Shown one piece after another: positions 52,983 to 63,272 of a stretch of DNA of 64,000 bases (within the stretch, counting starts at the first letter, position 1; every line of letters begins with the position of its first letter). The position numbers and the translations under genes were made by a program. Under the pieces are notes generated by a model, which ran no database searches, was not told the DNA's origin, and worked only from the letters and a program-made list of their open reading frames with translations. The DNA comes from Candidatus Gastranaerophilales bacterium (GTDB lineage Bacteria > Cyanobacteriota > Vampirovibrionia > Gastranaerophilales > Gastranaerophilaceae). The stretch is taken from NCBI GenBank assembly GCA_947625305.1, contig CANQNW010000003.1, forward strand, positions 1 to 64,000, in the 5' to 3' direction.

Positions 52983-53843
52983 ATGAAAGAAAGTTTTAAG
53001 AGATTACCTTCATATCTTAAAAGAGGGATAATAGATACGGAAAAAACTAAGTCTGTAAGGCAGATTTTAAAATCTAATTGCTTAAATACGGTCTGCGAAG
53101 CCGCAAGGTGTCCGAATAAAAATGAATGTTACTCTAAAAATACCGCTACTTTTTTGATTATGGGCAATATCTGCACCCGTAATTGCAGATTTTGTAATGT
53201 TTCAGCGGGTAAACCCGAAATATTAAATCCCGAAGAACCCAAAAAAATAGCTGATGCCGTATTAAAATTAGGGCTTAAATATGCCGTTATAACCTCTGTT
53301 ACAAGAGATGATTTATCGGATGGCGGTGCATCTCATTTTGCCGATATAATATACAAAATAAAAAAATTAACCCCCTCTGTTAAGGTGGAGGTCTTAACTC
53401 CCGACTTTAAAGGGAACAAAAAAGCTATTGATACCGTAATTAAAGCTAAACCTGATGTATTTAATCATAATATTGAAACAGTTCCTTCTTTGTATAAAAA
53501 AGCAAGACCTCAGGCGGATTATAATCAATCGCTTGATTTTTTGGATTATGTAAAAAAACATTCTAATATTCTGACTAAAACAGGATTAATGCTTGGTCTT
53601 GGCGAAACTAAAGAGGAACTTATTAAAGTATTTAAAGATTTGGTTAAAATTAAATGCGATATTGTTACGATAGGTCAGTATATTCAGCCTTCAAAATCTC
53701 ATCTTCCTGTCATAAAGTATTATGAACCATATGAGTATGACGAATTAACGGACATTGCAAAGAAAATGGGTATAAAACACACTTTCTTTTCACCTCTTGC
53801 AAGAAGTTCATATAAAGCTGTCGAGGTTTTCAGCGAGAATTAA
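52983..53843 (+). CDS. lipA: Lipoyl synthase LipA
   Basis: A radical SAM enzyme (286 residues) inserting two sulfurs into octanoyl groups of lipoyl proteins. The auxiliary cluster cysteines are Cys38, Cys43 and Cys49 (VCEAARCPNKNEC) and the radical SAM cysteines Cys64, Cys68 and Cys71 (ICTRNCRFC). The C-terminal ARSSYKA serine that ligates the auxiliary cluster is present. It starts directly after the CoA-transferase stop. It is unusual for lipA not to sit with lipB or a lipoate ligase. Confidence 0.95.
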   Translation: MKESFKRLPSYLKRGIIDTEKTKSVRQILKSNCLNTVCEAARCPNKNECYSKNTATFLIMGNICTRNCRFCNVSAGKPEILNPEEPKKIADAVLKLGLKYAVITSVTRDDLSDGGASHFADIIYKIKKLTPSVKVEVLTPDFKGNKKAIDTVIKAKPDVFNHNIETVPSLYKKARPQADYNQSLDFLDYVKKHSNILTKTGLMLGLGETKEELIKVFKDLVKIKCDIVTIGQYIQPSKSHLPVIKYYEPYEYDELTDIAKKMGIKHTFFSPLARSSYKAVEVFSEN

Positions 53844-54067
53844 ATTTGTTTTTCTCTTCTGTAATTTTCTAAATAGAGCATTACTCTATCTTTAAAAGCA
53901 ATAAAGAATAAAGCAACACCTACGAGTATTATGGAATTTAATAGTACAAATAATACAATTTTATTACCGCTTAACAGTAAGGGCATATTAAAAAATAAAG
54001 CACTAAACATCAAGCTTAAAGCAAGTAATAAAAATATTACCGAAAAATAAGTAGCAAATTTATGCAT
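53840..54067 (-). CDS. Small two-helix membrane protein
   Basis: A 75-residue protein with two transmembrane helices (about 7-30 and 37-57) and a basic C-terminal tail (YLENYRREKQI). An AAGGAAG ribosome binding site precedes the ATG, which supports expression. It overlaps the lipA stop by 4 bases. I recognise no family. Confidence 0.55.
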   Translation of the reverse strand: MHKFATYFSVIFLLLALSLMFSALFFNMPLLLSGNKIVLFVLLNSIILVGVALFFIAFKDRVMLYLENYRREKQI

Positions 54068-54207
54068 ATAAAACCGCCTTTTCTTCCTTCTTAAAAATAA
54101 AATATGACACTAAAAAATAGAACACTCACTTCAGGTGTCGGAGGAATAAGAAGATAAACAGTTTAATAAAATTTTTCTCATGCCTTGATTATAACATTTT
54201 TTTCGAC

Positions 54208-54238
54208 AAAAAAAAAGCCCCCGTTTTTGGGAGCTTTT
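54208..54238 (-). terminator. Rho-independent terminator of clpC
   Basis: Read on the minus strand, AAAAGCTCCC pairs with GGGGGCTTTT (one G-U pair) around a 6-base loop, followed by a run of Ts. It lies 11 bases after the clpC stop. Confidence 0.85.
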
Positions 54239-54248
54239 AATTTCTTAA

Positions 54249-56690
54249 TTATTCTTTTTCACATTCAAAGACAATTTTTTCATCTTTTAGTTTAAGAACT
54301 ATTTTATTGCCTTCTTTATATTTGCCCGATAAGATTTCTTCCGCTAAACCGTCTTCTATCCGCTTTTGGATTAACCGTCTTAAAGGTCTTGCTCCGTATG
54401 CTTCGGAGTATCCGGCCTCGCCCAAGTAATCTTTTACTTCGTCAGTTACTTCTATTGTTAAATTTTGTGCTTCTAATCGTTTAAATAAATCATTTAACAT
54501 TAAGTCAACAATCTGACGAATTTCAGGTTTAGACAGATGAGCAAATACAATAATATCATCAATTCTGTTTAAGAATTCGGGACGGAAGGATTTTTTCATT
54601 TCTTCCATTACCGTATCTTTTAATTTTTCGTATTTATCTTTTTGTTCATCTTCAGCAACACTGAAACCAAGCTTGCTGGTATTTGTAATCATGCTTGCCC
54701 CAACGTTGCTGGTCATAATGATAATTGTGTTTTTAAAGTTAATATGTCTGCCTTTTGAATCGGTCAGGCGGCCGTCATCCAGTATTTGCAGCATTATGTT
54801 AAATACATCGGGGTGTGCTTTTTCGATTTCATCAAAAAGAATTACACTATATGGTTTCTTTCTTATGATTTCGGTTAAGTGTCCGCCATCGTCGTAACCT
54901 ACATACCCTGGAGGTGAGCCTATTAATTTTGCGGTTGAATGTTTTTCCATAAATTCTGACATATCAACACGAATCATATTATCTTCACTGCCGAATACAG
55001 CTTCTGCTAATGCTTTTGCAAGTTCGGTTTTACCTACACCCGTAGGTCCTGAGAATATAAAGCTTCCGATTGGTCTATTAGGTGATTTCAAACCTACTCT
55101 TGCTCTTCTTATTGCTTTAGACAGAGCAACAACTGCTTGTTCCTGACCGATAACTCTTTTATGAAGTGTTTCTTCAAGTTTTAAAAGTCTTTCGCTTTCA
55201 CCTTCGGTTATTTTTGTTGTAGGGATACCCGTCATTTGGCTTACAACCTCTGCTACCTGTTCTGCCGTAACAGTCGGTTTATTGCCTTCATTATCTTCTC
55301 GCCATTGCAATGACATTTCACGGATTTTTTCTTTTAAATCAGCCTCATCTTCTCTTAGATTAGAAGCTGTTTCAAATTCCTGATTTCTTATTGCCTCTTC
55401 TTTTTGCTTAATTATAGATTTTAATTCCTTTTCAAGTTCTTTACCTTCAGGAGGAAGCGCACTTTTTTGTATACGAAGTTTTGAGGCTGCTTCATCTATA
55501 ATATCTATAGCCTTATCGGGTAAAAATCTGTCGGTTATATATTTATAAGATAATTCCGTAGCTGCAACTATTGCCTCATCAGAAATATTTAATTTATGAT
55601 GTTCTTCATATTTAGGCTTTAAGCCTTTTATGATTTCAATAGTATCCTCCACAGAAGGTTCTTCTATAATAATAGATTGAAATCTTCTTTCAAGGGCGGG
55701 GTCTTTTTCTACGTATTTTCTGTATTCATCAAGTGTAGTTGCACCAATAACCTGAATTTCACCTCTTGATAGTGCGGGTTTTAAAATATTTGCCGCATCT
55801 ATAGCACCTTCAGCTGCGCCTGCCCCTATTAAAGTGTGCATTTCATCTATGATTAGTATTATATTCCCCGCTTGGCGGATTTCATCCATAATTTTTTTAA
55901 GACGTTCTTCAAATTCGCCTCTGTATTTAGTACCTGCAACCAGTAACCCCATATCAAGTTGAATTACTTTTTTGCCCTCTAAAATATCAGGTACTTCGGA
56001 ATTTACAATTCTTGCAGCTAAGCCTTCAACTACTGCAGTTTTACCTACACCGGGTTCACCTAACAGAACGGGATTATTTTTTGTTCTTCTTGCAAGAATT
56101 TGTATAACACGTTCAATTTCTTTTTCTCTGCCGACAACAGGGTCAAGTCTTTGCTCCTGCGCTGCCAGTGTTAAATCAGTACCGAATTCGTCAAGGCTCG
56201 GTGTTTTTGTTTTGCCGGAGGTGGCTGTGCTGGCTGTCGCTGCTGCCGTTGGCTTTGTTTCACCAAGCATTTTTATTACGTTACTTCTTACTTTATTTAA
56301 ATCAACTCCGAGATTTTCAAGTACTCTGGCTGCGACACCTTCACCCTCCCTAATCAAACCTAAAAGAAGATGTTCTGTTCCTATATAATTGTGTCCCAGC
56401 TGTCTTGCTTCATCCCAAGATAATTCTAAAACTCTTTTTGCTCTAGGCGTAAAAGGAATTTCTACTGCAACAAAGCCTGAACCTCTGCCTATAATTTTTT
56501 CTACTTCTACTCTTGCATCTTTTAGTGTTACACCCATTGTTTTCAATGTTTTTGCTGCAACACCGGTGCCTTCTCCGATTAACCCCAAAAGCACCTGCTC
56601 TGTACCTACAAAATTATGACCCAGTCTTCTTGCTTCTTCTTGTGCAAGCATTATTACTTTTATAGCCTTTTCGGTAAAACGTTCAAACAT
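54249..56690 (-). CDS. clpC: ClpC-type AAA+ chaperone/protease ATPase
   Basis: An 813-residue Hsp100 unfoldase that feeds substrates to ClpP. It has two Clp-N repeats (1-~145), AAA-1 with Walker [10 protein letters not shown] (about 205), a UVR-containing middle domain (about 420-480), and AAA-2 with GPTGVGKTE (about 550), ending in the D2-small domain. The N-terminus ([20 protein letters not shown] and onward) is nearly the same as ClpC of cyanobacteria, the best lineage clue in the window. There is no McsA/McsB or CtsR next to it, unlike Firmicutes. It is monocistronic with its own terminator. Confidence 0.95.
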   Translation of the reverse strand: MFERFTEKAIKVIMLAQEEARRLGHNFVGTEQVLLGLIGEGTGVAAKTLKTMGVTLKDARVEVEKIIGRGSGFVAVEIPFTPRAKRVLELSWDEARQLGHNYIGTEHLLLGLIREGEGVAARVLENLGVDLNKVRSNVIKMLGETKPTAAATASTATSGKTKTPSLDEFGTDLTLAAQEQRLDPVVGREKEIERVIQILARRTKNNPVLLGEPGVGKTAVVEGLAARIVNSEVPDILEGKKVIQLDMGLLVAGTKYRGEFEERLKKIMDEIRQAGNIILIIDEMHTLIGAGAAEGAIDAANILKPALSRGEIQVIGATTLDEYRKYVEKDPALERRFQSIIIEEPSVEDTIEIIKGLKPKYEEHHKLNISDEAIVAATELSYKYITDRFLPDKAIDIIDEAASKLRIQKSALPPEGKELEKELKSIIKQKEEAIRNQEFETASNLREDEADLKEKIREMSLQWREDNEGNKPTVTAEQVAEVVSQMTGIPTTKITEGESERLLKLEETLHKRVIGQEQAVVALSKAIRRARVGLKSPNRPIGSFIFSGPTGVGKTELAKALAEAVFGSEDNMIRVDMSEFMEKHSTAKLIGSPPGYVGYDDGGHLTEIIRKKPYSVILFDEIEKAHPDVFNIMLQILDDGRLTDSKGRHINFKNTIIIMTSNVGASMITNTSKLGFSVAEDEQKDKYEKLKDTVMEEMKKSFRPEFLNRIDDIIVFAHLSKPEIRQIVDLMLNDLFKRLEAQNLTIEVTDEVKDYLGEAGYSEAYGARPLRRLIQKRIEDGLAEEILSGKYKEGNKIVLKLKDEKIVFECEKE

Positions 56691-56758
56691 TGCTTTACTT
56701 TCTCCTAATAAGACTTCTCTATTATTTATTTTACACCATAATACAAATTATACAATCA

Positions 56759-57352
56759 TTAACTTATACTCTTTAATTTTAATTCGGCAGGATAATAGTT
56801 CTTTTCCGTTTCCAGTGCTTTTTTAAAGGCATTTTTTGCTTTTTCCGTTTCATTTCCTTTTAAATAAATTTCGCCCAATATAAAGTGGCTTTCAGGGTCT
56901 TTATACCAAATATCCAAGCTTTTCTTTATAAATTTTTCGGCTTGAGCAGGATAATTATTATTGTTTAATACCCTTGCACTGTATTTATATACTTCTTTAT
57001 TAAAATTTTCCAAATAAGTATTTTTATTTAATATTTTCTCTATCATCTTGTATTGTTTATACAAAAATAACATTCCTAAATCCTGTTCATAAAAATTTCT
57101 TATTTGAAAATATGTCGGATAGTAGTCATTTTTATTTAATAAAATATCAATTAAAGCTAAAAGCCAGTTAGCAAAAGAATATTGGTTTTTTATTAACGTT
57201 AATAAAACCTTTGATTCTTCTATTTCGCCCGTTAAAAATTTACAATAGGCACAACCTAAAATATTTTCAGCCTTGTTAAAGCATTCAAAAGCCTCATCAG
57301 GATTTAAATTTTGTAATGCGGTTTTCCCGCTGACAATATTATCTGTGTTCAT
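56759..57352 (-). CDS. TPR-repeat protein
   Basis: A 197-residue all-helical protein with degenerate TPR pairs, clearest at the C-terminus (AEKFIKKSLDIWYKDPESHFILGEIYL and AKNAFKKALETEKNYYPAEL, each within one 34-residue repeat). There is no signal peptide, so it is cytoplasmic. It starts 6 bases after the secreted TPR protein at 57359 and is probably co-transcribed. TPRs mediate protein contacts; the partner is unknown. Confidence 0.7.
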   Translation of the reverse strand: MNTDNIVSGKTALQNLNPDEAFECFNKAENILGCAYCKFLTGEIEESKVLLTLIKNQYSFANWLLALIDILLNKNDYYPTYFQIRNFYEQDLGMLFLYKQYKMIEKILNKNTYLENFNKEVYKYSARVLNNNNYPAQAEKFIKKSLDIWYKDPESHFILGEIYLKGNETEKAKNAFKKALETEKNYYPAELKLKSIS

Positions 57353-57358
57353 TTATAT

Positions 57359-57934
57359 CTAATGAGTATTAATTGCATCCTTTTGCATGCTTGCTCTTTG
57401 CTGATTTATAAATGCTCTTGCATCATCGTGTATATTATTTGGATATTTTCCGTTAATTAATTTACTTATATCCGCATCAGGAGCATTTACATCTTGCATT
57501 GTCTGCTGTTTTGCTAAGAAACTATCTAAAAATTTTACGGGATCCGATTTTAATTGTTTTATTTCATCATAAGTAAAATCTTGATATTTACATTTTTCTT
57601 GATTTTCCATACAAAGTTTAGCTTGTATTGAATATGAGGTTAACTGAGGTACTGTGTTAAGTTCAATTACTTTATCAAATGCATCTTGAGCCTCACCTAA
57701 CATAGCTATATTCATATAAGAAGTACCTAAATAATACCAGGCAACCGCATTATTAGTTTCTTTTGCCGTATACATCTTTAAATCAGATATACAGCCCAAA
57801 TAGTTTTTTGCTTTGTATTTTGCTATTGCTTCTTTGATTACTTGTTTATCATTTTCGGCAGCTTTAGTATCAGGAGCAAAGCAGAAGATACTTATTACAG
57901 ACATAATCAAAGCGCAAATTAATAATTTTTTCAT
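57359..57934 (-). CDS. Secreted TPR-repeat protein
   Basis: A signal peptide (1-25, ending TKAA) is followed by TPR helices (about 30-110: YKAKNYLGCISDLKMYTAK and AWYYLGTSYMNIAMLGEAQDAFDKV are segments of successive repeats) and a polar C-terminal region. It would act in the periplasm as an assembly or scaffold protein. It is co-transcribed with the second TPR protein. There is no lipobox cysteine. Confidence 0.72.
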   Translation of the reverse strand: MKKLLICALIMSVISIFCFAPDTKAAENDKQVIKEAIAKYKAKNYLGCISDLKMYTAKETNNAVAWYYLGTSYMNIAMLGEAQDAFDKVIELNTVPQLTSYSIQAKLCMENQEKCKYQDFTYDEIKQLKSDPVKFLDSFLAKQQTMQDVNAPDADISKLINGKYPNNIHDDARAFINQQRASMQKDAINTH

Positions 57935-58126
57935 ATAAAATCCTCGTAAATAATCTTTTATATAAATTATATACCCATTTTCATAAAAAACCTAATTTAT
58001 TTACATTAATTTTATAATTTTATTTCATCTTTTTAATTGAAATAATTTTTATAATACTATATTAACTTTTGTAACAATAGTATAATGTTATATAAATATG
58101 TTGAGTAAACAATTTGTGGAGGAAAA

Positions 58127-58357
58127 ATGAAAATTAAAATAAAAGAAACGGTTAAGGCTAAAAGAGGCTGGAGCCTTTACAAATTGGCTAAAGTTTTAGA
58201 CCTTCCTCAGCAGACAATATATTCTTGGGCAAACGGAAGAACTCAACCTTCTTATGAAAATATGGACAGGCTATGCGAAACAATAGGCTGCAGTGTAGGC
58301 GATTTATTTGAATCAGAACCTGTTCAGAAGAAGTTAAATCTTGCCGTTAATCAATAA
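58127..58357 (+). CDS. Small XRE-family DNA-binding protein
   Basis: A 76-residue protein consisting of one Cro/CI-type HTH (about 5-63: GWSLYKLAKVLDLPQQTIYSWANG is the core spread over two helices). A strong ribosome binding site (GTGGAGGAAAA) precedes the ATG, and TATAAT lies at 58081-58086. It is monocistronic and overlaps the tlyA stop by 11 bases. The targets are unknown. Confidence 0.85.
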   Translation: MKIKIKETVKAKRGWSLYKLAKVLDLPQQTIYSWANGRTQPSYENMDRLCETIGCSVGDLFESEPVQKKLNLAVNQ

Positions 58358-59159
58358 GCCCTGTATGAGCTTGATTTACAATTTCTTCTGCGTTTATTTC
58401 AGCCTTTTCATCTTTATTTGATAAATATATCAGATATTCAATGTTGCCTTTTGCACCTTTTATCGGCGAATAGGTTAAATTTTTAGGGTATAAATTTAGT
58501 TCCCCGCAGTATTTAATTATACTGTTTATTATTTCTAAATGAATTTTTTTATCTTTAACTATTCCGTTTTTTCCGACCTCGGCTTTCCCCGCTTCAAATT
58601 GAGGTTTTATTAAAGATACAATTTCAAAATTATCGGAATTTACTAAATTTAAAATATTTGGAAGTACTTTTTTTATTGATATAAAAGATAAATCCATTGT
58701 TACAAATTCTGCTTTTTCATCTGTTTTATCGTATATATCCGTTAATGAGCAGTTTTTAATATTTACTCGTTCAATGACTTTAACTCTGTTATCAGTTCTT
58801 AATTTCCAAGCGATTTGACCGTAGCCTACATCTACAGAGTACACTTTTTTTGCTCCGTTTTGGAGCATACAATCGGTAAACCCGCCTGTTGATGCTCCTG
58901 CATCCAAGCATATTTTATCTGTTAAATTTATTTTAAATTCTTTTATGGCCTTATCAAGCTTATATCCGCCCCTTGATACAAAAGGCATGGATTTTATTTC
59001 AAAATTTGTATCTTCTTTTACTTCAAGAAGATACCCTGCTTTTGTTATTGTTTCGCCGTTTACTTTCACGTCGCCTGCCATTATTGCAGACTGCGCCTTG
59101 CTTTTTGTTTCAAAATATCCTTTTTCTAAAAGTATTTTATCTAATCGTTCTTTTGTCAT
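58347..59159 (-). CDS. tlyA: TlyA-family rRNA 2'-O-methyltransferase / S4-FtsJ protein
   Basis: A 270-residue protein with an N-terminal S4 RNA-binding domain (3-60) and an FtsJ-like methyltransferase domain. The landmarks are FVSRGGYKLDKAI, the SAM motif CLDAGASTGGFTDCML, VDVGYGQIAWKLR and MDLSFISIKKVLP. TlyA methylates 16S and/or 23S rRNA riboses; some members also act as hemolysins. The start lies 1 base after the tatD stop, so the two are co-transcribed. Confidence 0.93.
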   Translation of the reverse strand: MTKERLDKILLEKGYFETKSKAQSAIMAGDVKVNGETITKAGYLLEVKEDTNFEIKSMPFVSRGGYKLDKAIKEFKINLTDKICLDAGASTGGFTDCMLQNGAKKVYSVDVGYGQIAWKLRTDNRVKVIERVNIKNCSLTDIYDKTDEKAEFVTMDLSFISIKKVLPNILNLVNSDNFEIVSLIKPQFEAGKAEVGKNGIVKDKKIHLEIINSIIKYCGELNLYPKNLTYSPIKGAKGNIEYLIYLSNKDEKAEINAEEIVNQAHTGLID

Positions 59160-59160
59160 A

Positions 59161-59916
59161 TTAAAAATTAAATATCCTTTTTGCGTTTTGGGTTGTAATA
59201 TTTTTAATTTCTTCTACGTTGGTATTTTTCAAATTAGCAATCTCTTGAGCGATATATTTTAAATACTTTGGAGAATTCAATTTCCCTCTATACGGAACGG
59301 GCGCTAAATATGGTGCATCAGTCTCAAGCAGTAATCTGTCTAAAGGAACGGCTTTTACCGTTTCTTTTAAATCTTTTGCATTTTTAAATGTAACTATTCC
59401 GCCCACTGCTATATAGTACCCTTTATCAATACATTTCAGCGCATAATCTTTTGTCCCTGAAAAGCAATGATATACAACCGTTTTTAAATTGTAATCCTTA
59501 AGAATTTCAAAAGTATCTTCGTGGGCTTCTCTATCGTGGATTAAAACGGGCACATTTAATTCCTGCCCAATTTCAAGTTGAGCCCTGAATATTTCTTTTT
59601 GGAGTTCTTTTGTTTCTGTTTCCCAATAATAATCAAGCCCGATTTCACCTATTGCAATTATTTTTTTGTTTTTCAGATACTCTTTTATCCCAATTGTTGT
59701 TTGAGAGGTGTATGTTTTAGCTTCGGAGGGATGTACTCCTATTGCGCCATATAACATTTCATATTTATTTGTTAAATCGGATATTTCCTTGAATGTTGCA
59801 GGCTCAACCCCGGGGATTATTACTTTTTCAATTTCATTAGCTTTTAAGTCGTTTAAAAAGTTATCAAAATCTGCTTTATATTCTTCAAAATTAATATGTG
59901 AGTGTGTATCAATCAT
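59161..59916 (-). CDS. tatD: TatD-family metal-dependent deoxyribonuclease
   Basis: A 251-residue TIM-barrel hydrolase with the metal motifs DTHSHINF, GAIGVHPSEA, GEIGLDYYW, VLIHDREAHEDT, VYHCFSG and LLETDAPYLAP. TatD enzymes are 3'-5' exonucleases or YcfH-like DNA-repair hydrolases. Full length for the family. It leads a two-gene operon with tlyA. Confidence 0.93.
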   Translation of the reverse strand: MIDTHSHINFEEYKADFDNFLNDLKANEIEKVIIPGVEPATFKEISDLTNKYEMLYGAIGVHPSEAKTYTSQTTIGIKEYLKNKKIIAIGEIGLDYYWETETKELQKEIFRAQLEIGQELNVPVLIHDREAHEDTFEILKDYNLKTVVYHCFSGTKDYALKCIDKGYYIAVGGIVTFKNAKDLKETVKAVPLDRLLLETDAPYLAPVPYRGKLNSPKYLKYIAQEIANLKNTNVEEIKNITTQNAKRIFNF

Positions 59917-60016
59917 TAATTATTTGCCTTAGTATTTAATTTATTCTATTCTAATATAACAAAAAAATTTATTTACATGTTTTAAGCCGAATGAAAAGTA
60001 TAATAAAGGGTAAAAA

Positions 60017-60715
60017 GTGAGTTTTTCTGATTTGGTAATTGAACCTCAAAGATATAGCGCAGTTCAACAGCCTGCAGTTAAGAAGAACAGACGTATAAAT
60101 AAGGTTACGGTTTCTTCAATAGCAGGCAGTGCAATAGGTATTGCCGCCGGGGTCGGGGCTGTTTATTCACTTGCTAAAAAAGGCAACCCTTTAACCTCTT
60201 TAAAAAATTTAACATACTCTGAAGGCGACGTTCTTTTGGTTGGTTTAGGCTCTGTCTTAGGCGGGCTTATAGGCGGATTGATTGCCGATAAAAACAAAAA
60301 AAATGTTAAACCTAAATTAAGAGAAGCCTCCCAGCAATATATAGGGAATATGGTTTTCCCCGTTTCTATTCTTGCTTGTGCTAATAAAATTTTGGAAAAA
60401 TATGTATTTAAAACTTCTGCCACCCCGACTACTTGGCAGGGAATACTTCTTAAAACAGCAGTTTGTATAGCCTCTTTAGTTGGCGGTATGGAACTTGGCA
60501 ACAAAGTTATGAACAAAGTTAATAATAAAATCTTTAAAGAGGAAGTTAAACACGATGTTGAACCTGAAGATTACCTCGTTCATGCCGATGATTTATGCTT
60601 AACCGCTAATATGGTTTTAAAAGATTTTAAATCAATCTCCGCAGTTACATCTAAACTTCTTCCTTTGACCTTTATTGTTGCGGGCTCTAAAACAGGCATG
60701 CAGAAAAACGATTAA
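60017..60715 (+). CDS. Uncharacterised membrane protein with glycine-rich helices
   Basis: I recognise no family. The 232-residue protein starts at GTG (AAAGGG six bases upstream). It has a basic N-terminus and hydrophobic, Gly/Ala/Ser-rich segments near 33-55, 72-92, 110-125 and 140-165. Its composition resembles the other lineage hypotheticals at 29821 and 32453, with small-residue helices suitable for tight packing. There is no signal peptide. It is monocistronic and convergent with hemW. Confidence 0.65.
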   Translation: MSFSDLVIEPQRYSAVQQPAVKKNRRINKVTVSSIAGSAIGIAAGVGAVYSLAKKGNPLTSLKNLTYSEGDVLLVGLGSVLGGLIGGLIADKNKKNVKPKLREASQQYIGNMVFPVSILACANKILEKYVFKTSATPTTWQGILLKTAVCIASLVGGMELGNKVMNKVNNKIFKEEVKHDVEPEDYLVHADDLCLTANMVLKDFKSISAVTSKLLPLTFIVAGSKTGMQKND

Positions 60716-61800
60716 TTTATAAATTCACAAAGTATTTCATTACTTAATAGAATTCCTTTTTCCGTTAATTTTAAGTTATCATTTTTTAATTCTAAAAGAT
60801 TATATCTACTGTACTTTTTTATAATTTCTCCGTAGTTTTTTATAAAATTAATTTTAAATTTTTCATTTATGTTTTTTATATTTATGCCTTTTTTTAATCT
60901 TAATCCTAAAAATATTTCTTCTTCTAAAATATTTTCCTTGGAAAGTATTGTTTCTTCTTCTTTTTTTAAAGGATTTTTAATGTATTCTTCAAAATCTGAT
61001 AGATTTTTATATCTGATATTACTTTCATAACCTGAAGCATTAACCCCGAAGCCGTAATAGTTTTTATTCTTCCAGTATGCACAGTTATGTTTTGAATTAT
61101 AATCGGGTTTTGAAAAATTACTTATTTCATAATGTTCAAATCCGTTTTCCTTTAATTTTTCACATATTTGAAGAAACATTTTTGCTTGGAGTTCATCGTC
61201 AGGGAGATTTTTGGGGGTATGTTTTGCAAAGTATGAGTTTTCTTCTATTTTTAAGCCGTAAGTGGAAATATGCACTATATCAAGTTTTAAGGATTTATCT
61301 ATATCCGTATTTAATAAATCCAAATCTTGATTAATTAATCCGTATATTAAGTCAATGCTAATATTGTTAAATCCTGCATTTTTTATTATATCTACGGCTT
61401 TATAAATTGTTTGCTCCGAATGGTTTCTGCCTATTAATTTTAATATTTTATCGTTAAAAGTTTGAACTCCTAATGAAATTCTGTTTATTCCAATATCTTT
61501 ATATCCTTTGAACTTTTCCGCTTCAACAGTTTCAGGGTTAGTTTCAAGTGTTATTTCAGCACTTTGACAGTAATTAAATTGAGATAATAATTTTTCAATA
61601 TCTTTAAAGTCTAATAAAGACGGAGTTCCGCCCCCTATATAGAGAGTTTTTAATTCTTCGTTTTTATAATTACTTTTTATTTCTTTTAACAAAGAATTGA
61701 TGTAAATATCTTTATTTTTTATATCAAAGCCCGATACAAAAGCGCAGTATTTACATTTTCTTATGCAAAAAGGAATATGAATATAAGCATGTTCTGTCAT
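60712..61800 (-). CDS. hemW: HemW-like radical SAM heme chaperone
   Basis: A 362-residue radical SAM protein with the cluster cysteines Cys12, Cys16 and Cys19 (FCIRKCKYC) and the coproporphyrinogen-oxidase-like motifs YIGGGTPSLL, ETNPET, INRISLGVQTF, DLIYGL and HYEISNFSKP. The HCAYWKNKNYYGFG segment is typical of HemW. It is shorter than HemN and lacks the extra N-terminal cysteine of coproporphyrinogen oxidases, so heme insertion rather than synthesis is likely. Confidence 0.9.
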   Translation of the reverse strand: MTEHAYIHIPFCIRKCKYCAFVSGFDIKNKDIYINSLLKEIKSNYKNEELKTLYIGGGTPSLLDFKDIEKLLSQFNYCQSAEITLETNPETVEAEKFKGYKDIGINRISLGVQTFNDKILKLIGRNHSEQTIYKAVDIIKNAGFNNISIDLIYGLINQDLDLLNTDIDKSLKLDIVHISTYGLKIEENSYFAKHTPKNLPDDELQAKMFLQICEKLKENGFEHYEISNFSKPDYNSKHNCAYWKNKNYYGFGVNASGYESNIRYKNLSDFEEYIKNPLKKEEETILSKENILEEEIFLGLRLKKGINIKNINEKFKINFIKNYGEIIKKYSRYNLLELKNDNLKLTEKGILLSNEILCEFIN

Positions 61801-61837
61801 AATTGTTATTATATGTTAAAATTCAATTACGGGAAAA

Positions 61838-62359
61838 ATGAAAAAAGTAAAAATATTACAAATGACAACGAGCGATGTGGATGCTGTTTACAAAATTGAA
61901 GAAATGGTGCATCCTAATCATCATTGGTCTAAAGACTCATTTTATAATGAGCTTTCAAATAAGCTGGCTAAGTATTTTTGTGTTAAAGATGAAAATGACA
62001 AAATCTTAGGTTTTATAGGATTTTGGCAGATATTTGAAGAATCACACATTACAACACTTGCTATTCATCCTGACTTTAGAAGGCTTCAATTAGCTCAAAT
62101 GCTTTTATTAAAAGCAATAGAGGAATGCTATAGCGATATGATTAAATATATAACTCTTGAAGTTCGTGAGAGTAATATTCCTGCCATCTCTTTATATGAA
62201 AAGTTTTTGTTTGAATCAATCGGGGTGAGAAAGAATTATTATCAGGATAACGGAGAAAATGCAATTATAATGTTTACTCAAAATATTTGGTATGATAAAT
62301 TTAAAGAAAATATAAAAACACTAAAAGAAAATATTAATAAGGTTGAACTTTTTAAATGA
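61838..62359 (+). CDS. rimI: GNAT acetyltransferase RimI
   Basis: A 173-residue N-acetyltransferase of the RimI type, acetylating the N-terminus of ribosomal protein S18. It has VDAVYKIEEMVHPNHHWSKDSFYNEL at the start (split here for brevity), the acetyl-CoA site TLAIHPDFRRLQLAQMLL and LEVRESNIPAISLYEKF. The usual Q/RxxGxA/G loop is RRLQLA here. It overlaps bioY by 4 bases (ATGA). Confidence 0.88.
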   Translation: MKKVKILQMTTSDVDAVYKIEEMVHPNHHWSKDSFYNELSNKLAKYFCVKDENDKILGFIGFWQIFEESHITTLAIHPDFRRLQLAQMLLLKAIEECYSDMIKYITLEVRESNIPAISLYEKFLFESIGVRKNYYQDNGENAIIMFTQNIWYDKFKENIKTLKENINKVELFK

Positions 62360-62997
62360 TTAACAGACGATTAAAAGAAGGAATAAAAAGCTTTCATAAG
62401 CCCGATAAAAAGATTAAATTTTGTTTGGGTGCGCTTGCAATCCTTTGTGTTTGTTTTCTTTTACTTATAATTTCAACATTTACTCAAATTAAAATTAACT
62501 TAAATCCGCATGAAAGTTCTGCAGGTACATATTTGATGTTTGAGTATATTCCTCAAATACCGATTGTGCTTTTTATTGCGGGATTATTAGGTGAGAGCTG
62601 GGGTTTAGCCTGCATTTTAATATATATTATTCTGGGACTTACTCCCTGGTTTCCTATATTTGCCTTAGGCGGAGGTTTAGGATATGTTTTCCAGTATAAC
62701 TTCGGATATATTTTTGCATATATATTTGCCGTTATATTAACCTCAAAAGAACTTAACAAAGGAAACTCTTTATTAAATATCATTTTTGCTGTTTTATACG
62801 GAGTACTCTCTATTCATGTAATAGGAATAATTTATATGATAATAGCGGCATTAATCAGGCATGATGGGCTTGATTTCATTGCTAATTGGATTTATTATCA
62901 ATCACTTTCTAAAATTTTATACGATATAGTTTTTTCAACAATTGCATTAATCATTGCAAAATCCTGCAAAAGAATTATGTGGTTTTTCATGAGTTAG
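62356..62997 (+). CDS. bioY: BioY-type biotin transporter substrate-binding component
   Basis: A 213-residue polytopic protein (about six helices) with YIPQIPIVLFIAGLLGESWG and LGLTPWFPIFALGGGLGYVF. This variant of the BioY pattern is the one I associate with cyanobacteria rather than with the usual VPITLQT form. BioY is the S component of an ECF importer or acts alone in biotin uptake. It is translationally coupled to rimI. No EcfA/T genes are adjacent. Confidence 0.8.
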   Translation: MINRRLKEGIKSFHKPDKKIKFCLGALAILCVCFLLLIISTFTQIKINLNPHESSAGTYLMFEYIPQIPIVLFIAGLLGESWGLACILIYIILGLTPWFPIFALGGGLGYVFQYNFGYIFAYIFAVILTSKELNKGNSLLNIIFAVLYGVLSIHVIGIIYMIIAALIRHDGLDFIANWIYYQSLSKILYDIVFSTIALIIAKSCKRIMWFFMS

Positions 62998-63261
62998 TTA
63001 TAAGCCGAAGGAAGATAATATTCTCACAAGTAACTGTTCAATAATTTGAAGGACTATAAATGCTATTAAAGGCGAGATATCTATCATTCCTATTGGCGGT
63101 ATAACAGAGCGGAAAGGCGCCATTATTATATTATAAAATCTTACAAGTGATGCAACAGGTTCTTTTCTAACATCAAAAATAGGTATCCAGCTTAATAAAA
63201 CAACTATCAGTATTATTAAGTAAATTAATCTAAAAATTATTGAAACAATGTAAGATATCAT
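62998..63261 (-). CDS. YggT-family membrane protein
   Basis: An 87-residue protein with two transmembrane helices (about 4-27 and 60-80) separated by the YggT signature LLSWIPIFDVRKEP...LVRFYNIIMAPFRSVIPPIG. YggT proteins are linked to cell division and chloroplast/cyanobacterial nucleoid organisation, or to osmotic protection. It follows the mtnP gene by 11 bases and is probably co-transcribed with it. Confidence 0.9.
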   Translation of the reverse strand: MISYIVSIIFRLIYLIILIVVLLSWIPIFDVRKEPVASLVRFYNIIMAPFRSVIPPIGMIDISPLIAFIVLQIIEQLLVRILSSFGL

Positions 63262-63272
63262 TTTAAAACCTT